DNA from: Novosphingobium sp.
Lineage (GTDB): Bacteria > Pseudomonadota > Alphaproteobacteria > Sphingomonadales > Sphingomonadaceae
Assembly (NCBI RefSeq): GCF_030699305.1
Contig: NZ_JAUYNB010000017.1
Coordinates: forward strand, 113,654-177,653
Length of the DNA: 64,000 nt
Direction: 5' to 3'
A program made the position numbers and the translations under genes. The notes beneath the pieces are model-generated. The model was not told where the DNA came from. It ran no database searches and was given only the letters and a program-made list of their open reading frames with translations. Positions 8,632-19,900 of the stretch are shown piece after piece. Positions within the stretch are counted from its first letter, which is position 1. Each line of letters starts with the position of its first letter.

Positions 8632-9369
8632 TCAGCCGAGCAGCAGCCTGCTGCCCGCCCAGATCGTCAGTGCGGCGGTGAGCCAGCGGATCATGCGTTC
8701 AGGCAGAATGCGCAGCGCCAGCAGGCTGCCGAGCTGCCCGCCGATCACCACCGCGACCAGCAGCGGCAAGGCCCCGGTCAGCGCCTCGGCAAAGCGATCG
8801 GCGCCGCCGCGGAGCAATTGCCCGAACAGTCCGGCCAGCGAATTGATCAGGATGAACAGGCTGGTTGTCGCCGCGATTCGGCGCGCCTTGTTCCAGCGGG
8901 TCAGGTGCAGCAGCGGGGCCAGGAATATGCCGCCGCCGATCCCGACCAGCCCCGCCAGATAGCCCAGCGGCGCTGCGGCCCAGCCCATCAACCGGGCAAG
9001 GGGGGCGGGCGCTTCATCCGTTTCCGGTGCGCGCGGCAGGAACAGCGCCAGTCCCGCGCCGACCAGGCTGAGACCCATCAGGATCAGGAACGCGTCCTCG
9101 CGGATCGGGGTCAGCCCGCCCAGAAACGCCAGCGGGGCGGCCACCAGCGACAGCGTCAGCGCCCCGCGCCAGGGCAGCTCGCCCGCGCGGGCAAAGCGGA
9201 TGGTGCTGCCGGTGACCACCACCACGTTGCAGCACAGGCTGACAATCGGCAGCAGCCGGTAATCGAACCCGGCCAGCGACAGCAGCGCGCTATAAGTGGA
9301 CCCGCCGCCAAACCCCACCGAGGCATAGAGCAGCGCGGTCAGGAAAAAGCCGAACGGCAGCCAGATCAT
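8632..9369 (-). CDS. TauE/SafE family membrane permease
   Basis: A 245-residue integral membrane protein of the TauE/SafE (sulfite or organosulfonate exporter, DUF81) family. About seven or eight hydrophobic segments are visible. The two family repeats each carry a glycine-rich turn, VGFGGGSTYSALL near residue 20 and GLVGIGGGIFLAPLLHL near 140. The substrate cannot be told from sequence, and no sulfur-metabolism gene lies nearby. The gene follows secA on the same strand but a hairpin separates them. Its stop codon directly abuts the tRNA terminator region. Confidence 0.85.
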   Translation of the reverse strand: MIWLPFGFFLTALLYASVGFGGGSTYSALLSLAGFDYRLLPIVSLCCNVVVVTGSTIRFARAGELPWRGALTLSLVAAPLAFLGGLTPIREDAFLILMGLSLVGAGLALFLPRAPETDEAPAPLARLMGWAAAPLGYLAGLVGIGGGIFLAPLLHLTRWNKARRIAATTSLFILINSLAGLFGQLLRGGADRFAEALTGALPLLVAVVIGGQLGSLLALRILPERMIRWLTAALTIWAGSRLLLG

Positions 9370-9410
9370 CGGGTGACCCCGTCAGCGCGAACCGCCAGAC
9401 ACCGCATGCT

Positions 9411-9432
9411 CCCCTCCCGCAGGCAGGAGGGG
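9411..9432 (-). terminator. GC-rich hairpin downstream of secA
   Basis: CCCCTCC and GGAGGGG arms enclose an 8-base loop between the secA stop and the next gene. There is no clear T-run, so it may be a Rho-dependent stop or half of the G/C-block repeat family seen at 2100. Confidence 0.45.
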
Positions 9433-9469
9433 GACTGGCGGTGCGGCGGCTGCGCGCCGCGCTGTCATA

Positions 9470-12196
<2,727 letters not shown>

Positions 12197-12286
12197 AAGC
12201 AGATTCCTGAACTGGAAGGTATGGGTATGCACCGCGCCGGCGCTGCGCGCGCGGCACGATTGAGACAGGGCAGACGACGACGCGCG

Positions 12287-12565
12287 CTATTCCAGCGCGC
12301 GGTCCGGCCCGAACAATACCGAGGGGATGAAAATCTGCGTGCGCGCCGGACGAACACGGGTCGCTTCGCGATCGCGCCGTTCCTGCCGGACGACGGGCGC
12401 GGCGATGGCCTGTGAGGCGCTGGCCGCCGGACGAGCCGCACCGCGCACGGATTCCACTGCGCCGATTTCCGTATCTGAACCACCGCCCATGCGCGCCTGC
12501 GCGGGCGTGACTTGCGTCATCATGCCCGTCAGCAGGGCCAGCAAGGCAAGCAGTAAGCGGTTCAT
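12287..12565 (-). CDS. Small secreted protein directly upstream of secA (SecM-like candidate)
   Basis: No protein family is recognised. The 92-residue product begins with a clear Sec signal peptide: MNR, a leucine-rich core to about residue 18, and cleavage likely after TPAQA (residue 24). The mature part is low-complexity and rich in Ala, Arg and Gln. It ends in a less biased tail, RTQIFIPSVLFGPDRALE, right at the stop codon. It lies 90 bases upstream of secA on the same strand and downstream of the hup terminator, so the two genes probably share a transcript. That is the layout of secM-secA in enterobacteria, where SecM is a secreted arrest peptide that controls secA translation. The SecM motif (GIRAGP) is not conserved here; only GPDR-like similarity is seen, so the role is inference. 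A 7-bp hairpin (12282-12300) spans the stop codon. Confidence 0.75.
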   Translation of the reverse strand: MNRLLLALLALLTGMMTQVTPAQARMGGGSDTEIGAVESVRGAARPAASASQAIAAPVVRQERRDREATRVRPARTQIFIPSVLFGPDRALE

Positions 12566-12666
12566 TACCGGCGGGATATAGGGTGTGCTTGGCCGGACGT
12601 CCAGCCCCGCCCCGGCAGGCGCTGCCGCCGCGTTCACTGCGCGGCAGGCCGGCACCGCAAAATGCA

Positions 12667-12701
12667 AACGCCGCGCTTGCCGGACTGGCAAGCGCGGCGT
12701 T
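12667..12701 (-). terminator. Terminator of hup
   Basis: A perfect 15-bp stem (12667-12681 with 12687-12701) has a 5-base loop. On the minus strand it is followed by TTGCATTTTG. It lies 42 bases past the hup stop codon and separates hup from the secA unit. Confidence 0.85.
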
Positions 12702-12743
12702 GGCAAGTGCGCGACCGCGAGGCGTTGCGGCCGCCAGCGTTGG

Positions 12744-13016
12744 TTAGTTTACGGCGTCCTTCAGGCCCTTGCCAGCCTTGAACTTCGGCTGCGACGAGGC
12801 CTTGATCTTCATCGGCTCACCAGTGCGCGGGTTGCGTCCGGTCGACGCCTTGCGCTTGGCGACCGAGAAGGTGCCAAATCCGACCAGCCGGACTTCGTCA
12901 CCGGACTTCAATGCGCCGGTAATCGCTTCAAACACGCCTTCGACCGCTTTGGTGGCATCCGTCTTGGAAAGCCCGCTCGTTTCAGCCACGGCCCCGATCA
13001 GTTCGTTCTTGTTCAT
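12744..13016 (-). CDS. hup: HU-family DNA-binding protein
   Basis: HU is a small dimeric nucleoid protein that bends DNA. The 90-residue product has the HU fold: MNKNELIGAVAETSGLSKTDA at the N-terminus, GFGTFSVAKRKASTGRNPRTGE for the beta-arm with its RNPRTG tip, and a C-terminal helix rich in lysine. Length and sequence are standard. It lies downstream of lon on the same strand, a very common pairing. A strong terminator follows. Confidence 0.96.
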   Translation of the reverse strand: MNKNELIGAVAETSGLSKTDATKAVEGVFEAITGALKSGDEVRLVGFGTFSVAKRKASTGRNPRTGEPMKIKASSQPKFKAGKGLKDAVN

Positions 13017-13247
13017 TCCTGAAACCCCCTACCTTGCGAAAATCTGTTGCTGCGTTGGATCGCCTCAAATGATGGCGGAATTGAGCGGCTTTTCAGCAGC
13101 GTGTCAAAGCCAAAGCGCAAAAGTAACCCGCGATTCCGGACGTTTTCCCGCCAATTTCGACGAAGTGAGCGTTGCAAGGGCCGGGCGCGGCCATGCTGCA
13201 TCGCAGCGAATCGGACGGCATCCGAAATCGCTGCAATGCAACATCAA

Positions 13248-15656
13248 TCAATGCGCCGTCGGCCCGGCTCCGGCTGCCCCGGCTGCGGCATGGCCGGGCT
13301 GGCTGGCCAGATCATCCGCTTCGGTCCAGACAATCGGTTCAGGCATGGAAACGAGCGCGCGTTCGAGCACTTCGTCAACATGGCTGACCGGAATGATCTC
13401 CAGCCCTTCGCGGATGTTGGCCGGGATTTCGACCAGATCCTTGCGGTTTTCCTCAGGGATCAGCACCGTCTTGATCCCGCCCCGCAAGGCGGCAAGCAGC
13501 TTTTCCTTGAGGCCGCCGATTGCCAGCACGCGCCCGCGCAGCGTGACCTCACCGGTCATCGCCACATCCTTGCGCACGGCGATGCCGGTCAGGGTCGAGA
13601 CGATCGACGTCACCATCCCCACGCCCGCGCTTGGCCCATCCTTGGGCACCGCGCCTTCGGGCAAGTGGATGTGGATGTCCTTCTTCTGGATCAGCGACGG
13701 CTTGATGCCATAAGCGGGTGAGCGTGCGCGCACGAAGCTGAAGGCCGCCTGCACGCTTTCGTTCATCACCTCGCCCAGCTTGCCGGTCGTCCTGACCATG
13801 CCCTTGCCCGGCACGGTGACGCTTTCGATGGTCAGCAGTTCGCCGCCCACTTCGGTCCACGCCAGACCCGTGACCGCACCGACCTGATGCTCTTCTTCCG
13901 ACACGCCGTGGCGATACTTTTGCACCCCGGCGAAATCGCCCAGATTTTCCGCCGTGACGGTCACGGCGGCGGCTTTGCCTTCCAGGATCTGACGCAGGCT
14001 CTTGCGCGCCAGCCGGGCGATTTCACGCTCCAGCGTGCGGACCCCGGCTTCGCGGGTGTAATAGCGGATCAGGTCGCGCAGCGCCTCGGTCTCCAGCGTG
14101 AATTCACCCGCCTTCAGCCCGTGCGCCTCAATCTGCTTGGCGATCAGGTGGCGCTCCGCGATCTCGACCTTTTCGTCCTCGGTATAGCCTTCCAGCCGGA
14201 TGATCTCCATCCGGTCCAGCAGCGCCTGCGGCAGGTTCAGGCTGTTCGCGGTGCAGACGAACATCACGTCCGACAGATCGTAATCGAGTTCCAGATAGTG
14301 GTCCTGGAACTTGGCGTTCTGTTCCGGATCGAGCACTTCGAGCAGCGCCGAGGCCGGATCGCCCCGGAAATCCTGGCCCAGCTTGTCGATCTCATCCAGC
14401 AAGAACAGCGGATTGCTGGTCCCGGCCTTCTTGAGGTTGGAAATGATCTTGCCCGGCAGCGAGCCGATATAGGTGCGGCGATGGCCGCGAATTTCGGCCT
14501 CGTCACGCACGCCGCCCAGCGACTGGCGAATAAACTCGCGCCCGGTCGCCTTGGCAATCGACTTGCCCAGGCTGGTCTTGCCCACGCCCGGCGGGCCAAC
14601 GAGGCACAGGATCGGCCCTTTGAGCTTGTTGGTGCGGGCCTGCACGGCCAGATATTCGACGATCCGGTCCTTGACCTTGTCGAGCGCATAATGGTCCGCA
14701 TCCAGCACGGACTGCGCCGCGTGAATATCCTTTTTCAGCTTGCTCCGCTTGCCCCACGGCAGGCCCAGCAACACGTCCAGATAGTTGCGGATGACGGTCG
14801 CTTCCGCGCTCATCGGCTGCATCGATTTCAGCTTCTTCAGCTCGGCGCTCGCCTTGGTGCGGGCTTCCTTCGACAGCTTCAGCTTTTCGATCTTTTCCTG
14901 AAGCTCGGCGATTTCGTTCGCTTCCTCGCCGTCGCCGCCCAGTTCGGACTGGATCGCCTTCAGCTGCTCGTTCAGGTAATATTCGCGCTGGGTCTTTTCC
15001 ATCTGGCGCTTCACCCGGCCCCGGATGCGGCGTTCCACCTGCAAAACACCCAGTTCGCCTTCCATGAAGGCATGCGCCATTTCCAGCCGCTTGAGCGGAT
15101 CGTCTTCGGTCAGCATCGCCTGCTTGTCGGACACCTTGGCCTGGATATGGGCAGAGACACTGTCTGCCAGCTGCCCGGCATCGACGATGTCGCCCAGATT
15201 CTCACCCGCGTCCTGCGGCAGCTTCTTGTTGAGCTTGGCATATTCGGCAAACGTATCGACCACACTGCGCATCATGCCGGACACTTCTGTGCCCGATACG
15301 GTCACCGGTTCCAGCCGCTCCACCTGCGCGACCATCATTTCGCCGGTGCTGGCCTGTTCCAGCCGCACGGCCTCCAACTGGCCGCGCTGCTTCGCCTCGA
15401 CCAGCACGCGCACCGTGCCATCGGGCAACTTGAGCAGTTGCAGGACCGTGGCGATCACGCCGATATCGTAAAGGTCATCGCGCTCCGGATCGTCGCAGCC
15501 GGGATCAAGCTGGGCGAGCAGGAAAATGTCCTTGTCGCCCGCCATCGCCGCTTCCAGCGCGGCAACGGACTTTTCGCGGCCCACGAACAGCGGGACAACC
15601 ATGCCGGGGAACACGACAATGTCGCGCAGCGGCAAGAGGGGAAGCAAAGTCGTCAT
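13248..15656 (-). CDS. lon: ATP-dependent protease La (Lon)
   Basis: Lon degrades misfolded and regulatory proteins. The 802-residue product from ATG 15656 (MTTLLPLLPLRDIVVFPGMV) has the LonA architecture: an N-terminal substrate-binding domain, an AAA+ module with Walker A GPPGVGKT, and a C-terminal protease domain. The catalytic serine lies in PKDGPSAGVGM and the lysine in GGLKEKLLAALRGG. An open frame continues upstream to 15899 but reads low-complexity, non-conserved sequence. The 231-base space before hup shows nothing recognisable apart from the hup promoter that must lie there. Confidence 0.97.
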   Translation of the reverse strand: MTTLLPLLPLRDIVVFPGMVVPLFVGREKSVAALEAAMAGDKDIFLLAQLDPGCDDPERDDLYDIGVIATVLQLLKLPDGTVRVLVEAKQRGQLEAVRLEQASTGEMMVAQVERLEPVTVSGTEVSGMMRSVVDTFAEYAKLNKKLPQDAGENLGDIVDAGQLADSVSAHIQAKVSDKQAMLTEDDPLKRLEMAHAFMEGELGVLQVERRIRGRVKRQMEKTQREYYLNEQLKAIQSELGGDGEEANEIAELQEKIEKLKLSKEARTKASAELKKLKSMQPMSAEATVIRNYLDVLLGLPWGKRSKLKKDIHAAQSVLDADHYALDKVKDRIVEYLAVQARTNKLKGPILCLVGPPGVGKTSLGKSIAKATGREFIRQSLGGVRDEAEIRGHRRTYIGSLPGKIISNLKKAGTSNPLFLLDEIDKLGQDFRGDPASALLEVLDPEQNAKFQDHYLELDYDLSDVMFVCTANSLNLPQALLDRMEIIRLEGYTEDEKVEIAERHLIAKQIEAHGLKAGEFTLETEALRDLIRYYTREAGVRTLEREIARLARKSLRQILEGKAAAVTVTAENLGDFAGVQKYRHGVSEEEHQVGAVTGLAWTEVGGELLTIESVTVPGKGMVRTTGKLGEVMNESVQAAFSFVRARSPAYGIKPSLIQKKDIHIHLPEGAVPKDGPSAGVGMVTSIVSTLTGIAVRKDVAMTGEVTLRGRVLAIGGLKEKLLAALRGGIKTVLIPEENRKDLVEIPANIREGLEIIPVSHVDEVLERALVSMPEPIVWTEADDLASQPGHAAAGAAGAGPTAH

Positions 15657-15970
15657 ATCAATCCATCCAGTGCGGCGCGCCCAACGAGCCGCGCGTATAG
15701 GTATGCCAGGTGAATCCCGGCTTTGAATCAGGATATGGGGGTCCCCTGCCCCGCGTGCAATGGGATGGGGGTGCGTCGTTGTGGATGGCACAGGTGGACC
15801 GCGCGTGCCCCCGTGCGCGCGGGGCCGGTGCCCCCATGAAGCCGAGCCGCCGCACTTGGTTTGCTGGCGCTTGCCGCCCCCACTATTCCAATTTTCCACC
15901 CGTCACCCTGAACTTGTTTCAGCATGACGGCGTGTTTGTCTGGTGGTGTCAGGGGCACACGGCCGCCAAC
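15657..15970. other. Intergenic region between lon and ybaB
   Basis: This 314-base stretch holds the lon promoter region and one intergenic repeat copy at 15901-15930. I see no coding region: the open frames here lack ribosome-binding sites and resemble the composition of spacers. No sigma-32 type heat-shock promoter could be assigned with confidence. Confidence 0.5.
15901..15930. repeat. CACCCTGAACTTGTTTCAG-type palindromic repeat, single copy
   Basis: The imperfect hairpin reads CGTCACCCTGAAC, then GTTTCAGCATGACG. The same unit occurs as an inverted pair at 62726-62865. It is a frequent intergenic element in sphingomonads. Here it lies downstream of ybaB and could help terminate the dnaX-ybaB transcript. 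Confidence 0.65.
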
Positions 15971-16309
15971 CTACATCCCCGGCAGCTTGAACCCCGGCGG
16001 CAGGCCCATGCCGGATTGCATCCGGGCCATTTCCTGCCCGGCGACTTCATCGGCCTTGGCGCGCGCGTCGTTGAACGCGGCGGCGATCAGGTCTTCCAGG
16101 ATGCCCTTTTCGGATGGCTGCATCAGGCTGTCGTCGATGGCGACCCCGATGATCCGGCCCTTGGCCGAGCAGCGGATTTTCACCAGCCCGCCACCAGCCG
16201 CGCCGACCACTTCGATCCCGTCGAGCTTGGTCTGGCTTTCGGTCATCTGCTTCTGGATGGTCTCAGCGGCAGCCTGAGCGGCCTTGATCATCTCTTCCAT
16301 CGACTTCAC
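15971..16309 (-). CDS. ybaB: YbaB/EbfC family nucleoid-associated protein
   Basis: A small dimeric DNA-binding protein, usually encoded just after dnaX. The 112-residue product shows the helix MEEMIKAAQAAAETIQKQM and the beta-strand core GLVKIRCSAKGRIIGVAIDDS. I place the start at GTG 16309. It overlaps the dnaX stop as GTGA, has GGAGA 8 bases upstream and gives the usual N-terminus MKSMEEMIK. The in-frame ATG at 16324 lies inside dnaX and has no ribosome-binding site. The gene is followed by a repeat-bearing spacer. Confidence 0.92.
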   Translation of the reverse strand: MKSMEEMIKAAQAAAETIQKQMTESQTKLDGIEVVGAAGGGLVKIRCSAKGRIIGVAIDDSLMQPSEKGILEDLIAAAFNDARAKADEVAGQEMARMQSGMGLPPGFKLPGM

Positions 16310-18126
16310 GCTCTGTTTCTCCATGTCTTGCCGCCGCCGCGGGTATCGCGGGTTTCGGCGGTATCCTGAACTTGCACCGCATCGGGGAACGCGGCGAGCG
16401 CGGCCTGCACCAGCGGCAGGTTCAGCATCGTAGCGCGCGCCGCGGCTTTTTCAGCTTCGACCGCTTCGCGCAAGGTCGGCTGCGCCTCTCCCTCGCCGCG
16501 CGTCAGCTGCCAGCGTTCACCGGTCGCGCGCAGCAGCGCATCGCGGATTTCGGGGACCGGATCGGCCGGATAACCCGGCGCGACCGAAAAGATCAGTTCG
16601 CCCGGTTTCAGCGCGATCACCCGGATCCAGTCCCGCATGACTTGCGCCACCCGCAGCTGCCCGGATTGATCGACCCGGTCGGCCAGCACGGCCCAGTCAT
16701 GCACCATCCGGTCCGGCGCGGAGGCTGCGGGCTGGGCCTGCGGGGCGGTCGCGCCCGCACCCGCACCCGCTTCGCTGCCAGCCGGAGCTGCAACCGCCAA
16801 CACCCCGCGCGCGGCCATGTCGTCCAGCTTGCGCATCAGGGTGCCGGGATCGGGCATGTCGGCGGCGTGCATCACCCGCAGCAGCGCCATCCGCGCGGCG
16901 ACCAGCGGATCGGGCGCGGACTTGACCTCGTCATGGCCCTTGAGCAGCAATTGCCACAGCCGGTGGAGCTGCCCGGCGGAAAGCGCGTCCGCCCACTGCT
17001 CGATCGCGGCGCGTTCCTCCGCCGAAATCGCGGCCTCGTCGCTCTTGCCGAGCTGGGCGACAGTGATCCGGTGGGTCAATTCCAGCGCGCCGCGCAGCAG
17101 CGCCATCGGCTCAATCCCGAGCGCGTATTGCTGGTCGATCAGGTCCAGCAAGCCTGCCCCGTCACCCGCCAGCAGCGCCGCGAAAATCCGGCGCTGCGCG
17201 GACTTGTCGGCCAGCCCCAGCATGTCGCGGACCTGATCCGCGCTGACGTTGCCGTCCCCGCCCAGGTCGGCATGGGCAATCGCCTGGTCCAGGATCGAAA
17301 GACCATCGCGCACCGAGCCTTCGGCAGCGGCGGCAATCATGTTCAGCGCTTCCGGCTCGGCGGTCACGCCTTCCTTCACACAGATCTGGCCGAAATGCTC
17401 GGCCAGCAGCGGCGCGGGAATGCGTTTCAGATCGAACCGCTGGCAGCGGCTGAGCACCGTGACCGGCAGCTTGTCCACTTCGGTCGTGGCAAACAGGAAC
17501 TTCACGTGCGGCGGCGGTTCTTCCAGCGTCTTGAGCAGCGCGTTGAACGCGTTGCGCGACAGCATGTGAACTTCGTCGATGATGTAGATCTTGTAGCGCG
17601 CGGATACGGCGGCATAGCGCACCGCCTCGATGATCTCGCGCACGTCGTCGACGCCGGTGTGGCTGGCGGCGTCCATTTCGATCACGTCGATGTGCCGCCC
17701 CTCGGCAATCGCGACGCACGGCTCGCACTGCCCGCACGGGTCGATCGTCGGCCCGCCCTGCCCGTCCGGCCCGACACAGTTCAGCGCCTTGGCGATCAGC
17801 CGCGCGGTCGAGGTTTTGCCGACCCCGCGAATGCCGGTCATCAGGAAGGCATGGGCCAGCCGGTCACGCCGGATCGCGTTGGCCAGCGTCTGGACCATCG
17901 CGTCCTGCCCGATCAGTTCGGCAAACGTCTGCGACCGGTACTTGCGCGCCAGCACGCGATAGGGCTGCGCCGCAGCCGGGGTGGTCACTGCGGCGGGCGG
18001 GGGCACTGCCACCGGTCCCGGCTCACCGAACATGGCCGACTGGCCAGCTGCCTCAAGCTCTGCCGCGCTGGGCGCAGCGTCGTCGTGATCCGGCTCGTCG
18101 CCAAAAATGTCGGGTGAATCGTCCAT
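16306..18126 (-). CDS. dnaX: DNA polymerase III subunit gamma/tau
   Basis: DnaX is the ATPase of the clamp loader. The 606-residue product has a 65-residue acidic and proline-rich N-terminal extension, then the clamp-loader core: YRSQTFAELIGQDAMVQTL, Walker A GIRGVGKTS, the zinc site (cysteines in ALNCVGPDG and DPCGQCEPC), DEVHMLS and the SRC motif in VTVLSRCQRFDLKR. Its C-terminal part, from about 430, is the Ala/Pro-rich linker and tau-like region. Whether a shorter gamma form is made by frameshifting is unknown; I did not find an obvious A-rich slip site. It is preceded by ffs and overlaps ybaB. Confidence 0.96.
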   Translation of the reverse strand: MDDSPDIFGDEPDHDDAAPSAAELEAAGQSAMFGEPGPVAVPPPAAVTTPAAAQPYRVLARKYRSQTFAELIGQDAMVQTLANAIRRDRLAHAFLMTGIRGVGKTSTARLIAKALNCVGPDGQGGPTIDPCGQCEPCVAIAEGRHIDVIEMDAASHTGVDDVREIIEAVRYAAVSARYKIYIIDEVHMLSRNAFNALLKTLEEPPPHVKFLFATTEVDKLPVTVLSRCQRFDLKRIPAPLLAEHFGQICVKEGVTAEPEALNMIAAAAEGSVRDGLSILDQAIAHADLGGDGNVSADQVRDMLGLADKSAQRRIFAALLAGDGAGLLDLIDQQYALGIEPMALLRGALELTHRITVAQLGKSDEAAISAEERAAIEQWADALSAGQLHRLWQLLLKGHDEVKSAPDPLVAARMALLRVMHAADMPDPGTLMRKLDDMAARGVLAVAAPAGSEAGAGAGATAPQAQPAASAPDRMVHDWAVLADRVDQSGQLRVAQVMRDWIRVIALKPGELIFSVAPGYPADPVPEIRDALLRATGERWQLTRGEGEAQPTLREAVEAEKAAARATMLNLPLVQAALAAFPDAVQVQDTAETRDTRGGGKTWRNRA

Positions 18127-18165
18127 TGCTGCCTAGGTAGGCGCTGGCGCAAAAATTGTCAGGAA

Positions 18166-18258
18166 AAAAGGAGCCGGGCGACCCGCCGCAATCCGTTGTG
18201 GCTGCTTCCTTCCGGACCTGACCAAGTTGGCGAACGCAAACGCCCGCCCGGACTCCCG
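18166..18258 (-). ncRNA. ffs: Signal recognition particle RNA (small, 4.5S-like)
   Basis: Read on the minus strand, the region contains the universal SRP core GGTCAGGTCCGGAAGGAAGC. Long arms flank it: the 5' GGAGTCCGGGCG pairs with the 3' CGCCCGGCTCC, with one bulge. The transcript is about 93 nt and ends in TTTTTT, as expected for the bacterial hairpin form that binds Ffh. It lies immediately upstream of dnaX, a conserved ffs-dnaX-ybaB order. The exact ends are estimated from the pairing. Confidence 0.95.
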
Positions 18259-18474
18259 CGGCGCATATGGCGGCGCTGTCGCGTTTGCGCAAGCCCATGG
18301 GCGCGATTCGCGATATTTGGATCGCATGTCGTCGCTTTCGTGGTGACAACAGACCCTCTCCCTCCCCTGGGTAAAGGGTCGGAACGGGCGTGCCGGTTGC
18401 TTTACAGCGCGACCCAAGCATCCGGCGCGTCCGTTTCATTTTCTGCCGTCAGAGCAGAACTGCGCCAGCCATGC

Positions 18475-19512
18475 TCAGTCCAGCGCAATACCCAGCCGAG
18501 CAGCCTCAGCCTCCAGCGCGGCGTTCACTCTGGTCCACTTCGCCGCTTCGCGCTGCTCGCGCGCGTGTTGAAAGTGCATCACGTCCAGAAACGCGCGGCA
18601 GATCTGCGCGCGGTCACCAGCCTTGCGGGCCTGCATCATCGCTCCCGCTGCCGCCAGAAACCCGGTCATATCCTGAGTCAGCGCTTCGCCGTCATGGGCC
18701 TCGACCCGCTCCTGCACGGTCCACAGCGCGTCGGCGTCAATCTTGCCGGAGCCGAGCAGCTTCCATTTCAGCCAGGTATTCAGCCGCTTGGCCGCATGGC
18801 TCATCGCGCCAGACTGTTCGCCTGCCGCCAGCAGCCTTTGCAGCGCCGGATTGGCTTCATCGATCCGGCCTTCATCCACAAACACCGCCTGCACGGCGGG
18901 ATCGGCGCACACCGAAGCGTCCGGCAGCGCTGCGGCCGGTCCCAGCGCTGGAAGCGAGGGGCGCGGCGATCCGGGGGCCAGCTTGCCGTCGCGCTCCGCC
19001 AGCGCCAGTTCCAGCAACTCGGCATCCCCGCACCGTAGCATCAGCGCGCCGGGGGTATCGAATTCCACCAGCATCCGCCGCGTGCCCAGATTGGTCGGCA
19101 GGTCCTTTTCGAACATGACCGCATCGAAGCCCAGCGGCGTCATCAGATCGCCCTGCACCGTTTCGGCCCAGCCCGCCGCCGTCATGGCTGCGCGGAAAGC
19201 CTCCATCGTGCGCGTGTTCACATCGCCGTCCGGACTGGCCCCGCGCCAGGTGATCGCGGCGAGCCGGTCGGACCAGTCGGTCAGGTCCAGCTCAGCCTCG
19301 GCAAACGGGGCGAACCGCGCGGGCAGCTTGTGCAGCGATGCCACAAACCCGGCGTCCTGCGCCGAACGCGGCGCGCCCAGCACTGTTCCGGGCAGGGTCA
19401 CGCCGGGGCACAACCCTTCGACTTGCGCCGGGGTAATGCTGTGGAGCGCCGGTTGCTCAGCTCGAACCGGCAGCGCGGCCAGCAGGCTGGCCCCGGCCGT
19501 CAGCCCCAGCAA
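18475..19512 (-). CDS. Hypothetical exported protein
   Basis: I do not recognise a family. The product is about 345 residues with a probable signal peptide (LGLTAGASLLAALPVRAEQ, cleavage near residue 18). The rest is soluble and alpha-helical in appearance, with several Trp and Cys residues (VEGLCPGVTL, LMLRCGDAE, VCADPAV, QICRAF). It starts 18 bases after the NDUFS4-like gene on the same strand, so they are likely co-transcribed. No ATG is available: the frame opens after the upstream stop and TTG 19512 is the most plausible start, with no clear ribosome-binding site. The true start is uncertain. Confidence 0.6.
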   Translation of the reverse strand: MLGLTAGASLLAALPVRAEQPALHSITPAQVEGLCPGVTLPGTVLGAPRSAQDAGFVASLHKLPARFAPFAEAELDLTDWSDRLAAITWRGASPDGDVNTRTMEAFRAAMTAAGWAETVQGDLMTPLGFDAVMFEKDLPTNLGTRRMLVEFDTPGALMLRCGDAELLELALAERDGKLAPGSPRPSLPALGPAAALPDASVCADPAVQAVFVDEGRIDEANPALQRLLAAGEQSGAMSHAAKRLNTWLKWKLLGSGKIDADALWTVQERVEAHDGEALTQDMTGFLAAAGAMMQARKAGDRAQICRAFLDVMHFQHAREQREAAKWTRVNAALEAEAARLGIALD

Positions 19513-19530
19513 GGCGGCGCGCGCGCTTAA

Positions 19531-19809
19531 TCAGCGGAAGTTGTCCGCGTAGGTTTGCAGCTTCAACCGGCGCGGCGGGGTGGCGTGGGTTTCGGCGGCG
19601 ATGCCGTGCTTGTCGGCATAGGCCTGCGCTTCGGCCTGGGTGTCGAACTTCAGCACGACCTGCACTTGCGTGTCGCCCGATCCGGTCCAGCCCATCAGCG
19701 GGTCGGGCCGCCGCGCTTCGGCGGGCGCGAATTCGAGGATCCATTGACCAAGCAGGGCCTTTCCGGACTGCATGGCGTTTTTCGGGCGCTGAAAGATACG
19801 TGCGGACAT
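19531..19809 (-). CDS. NDUFS4-like accessory subunit of respiratory complex I
   Basis: A 92-residue protein of the 'ETC complex I subunit conserved region' family, homologous to the mitochondrial 18-kDa subunit NDUFS4. It stabilises the NADH-oxidising arm in alphaproteobacteria and mitochondria. The family pattern is plain: ARIFQRPKNAMQSG, then WILEFAPAEARRPDPLMGW, then GSGDTQVQVVLKFDTQAEAQAYA and a closing YADNFR. It acts on the cytoplasmic face of the inner membrane with the nuo complex, which is not in this window. It is followed closely by an unknown exported protein. Confidence 0.9.
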   Translation of the reverse strand: MSARIFQRPKNAMQSGKALLGQWILEFAPAEARRPDPLMGWTGSGDTQVQVVLKFDTQAEAQAYADKHGIAAETHATPPRRLKLQTYADNFR

Positions 19810-19900
19810 AGGCAGCAGCCCTGCGTCGAATCGCGGCTGGAATCAAGTCCGGTTACACCAGCCCGCGCGGCGATTGAGCGTTTTTCCAGCCGCAGCCGCG

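Noticed and set aside
12287..12565. Direct assignment of the small ORF upstream of secA as secM
   Set aside because: The SecM arrest motif is not present; only position, signal peptide and a weak GPxR similarity support the idea, so it is reported as a candidate finding and not as secM.
13887..15713. Long plus-strand frame opposite lon
   Set aside because: Antisense shadow of lon with repetitive Arg/Leu/Gln composition.
16310..16324. ATG 16324 as ybaB start
   Set aside because: It lies inside dnaX, has no ribosome-binding site and adds five non-conserved residues; GTG 16309 has GGAGA at proper distance.
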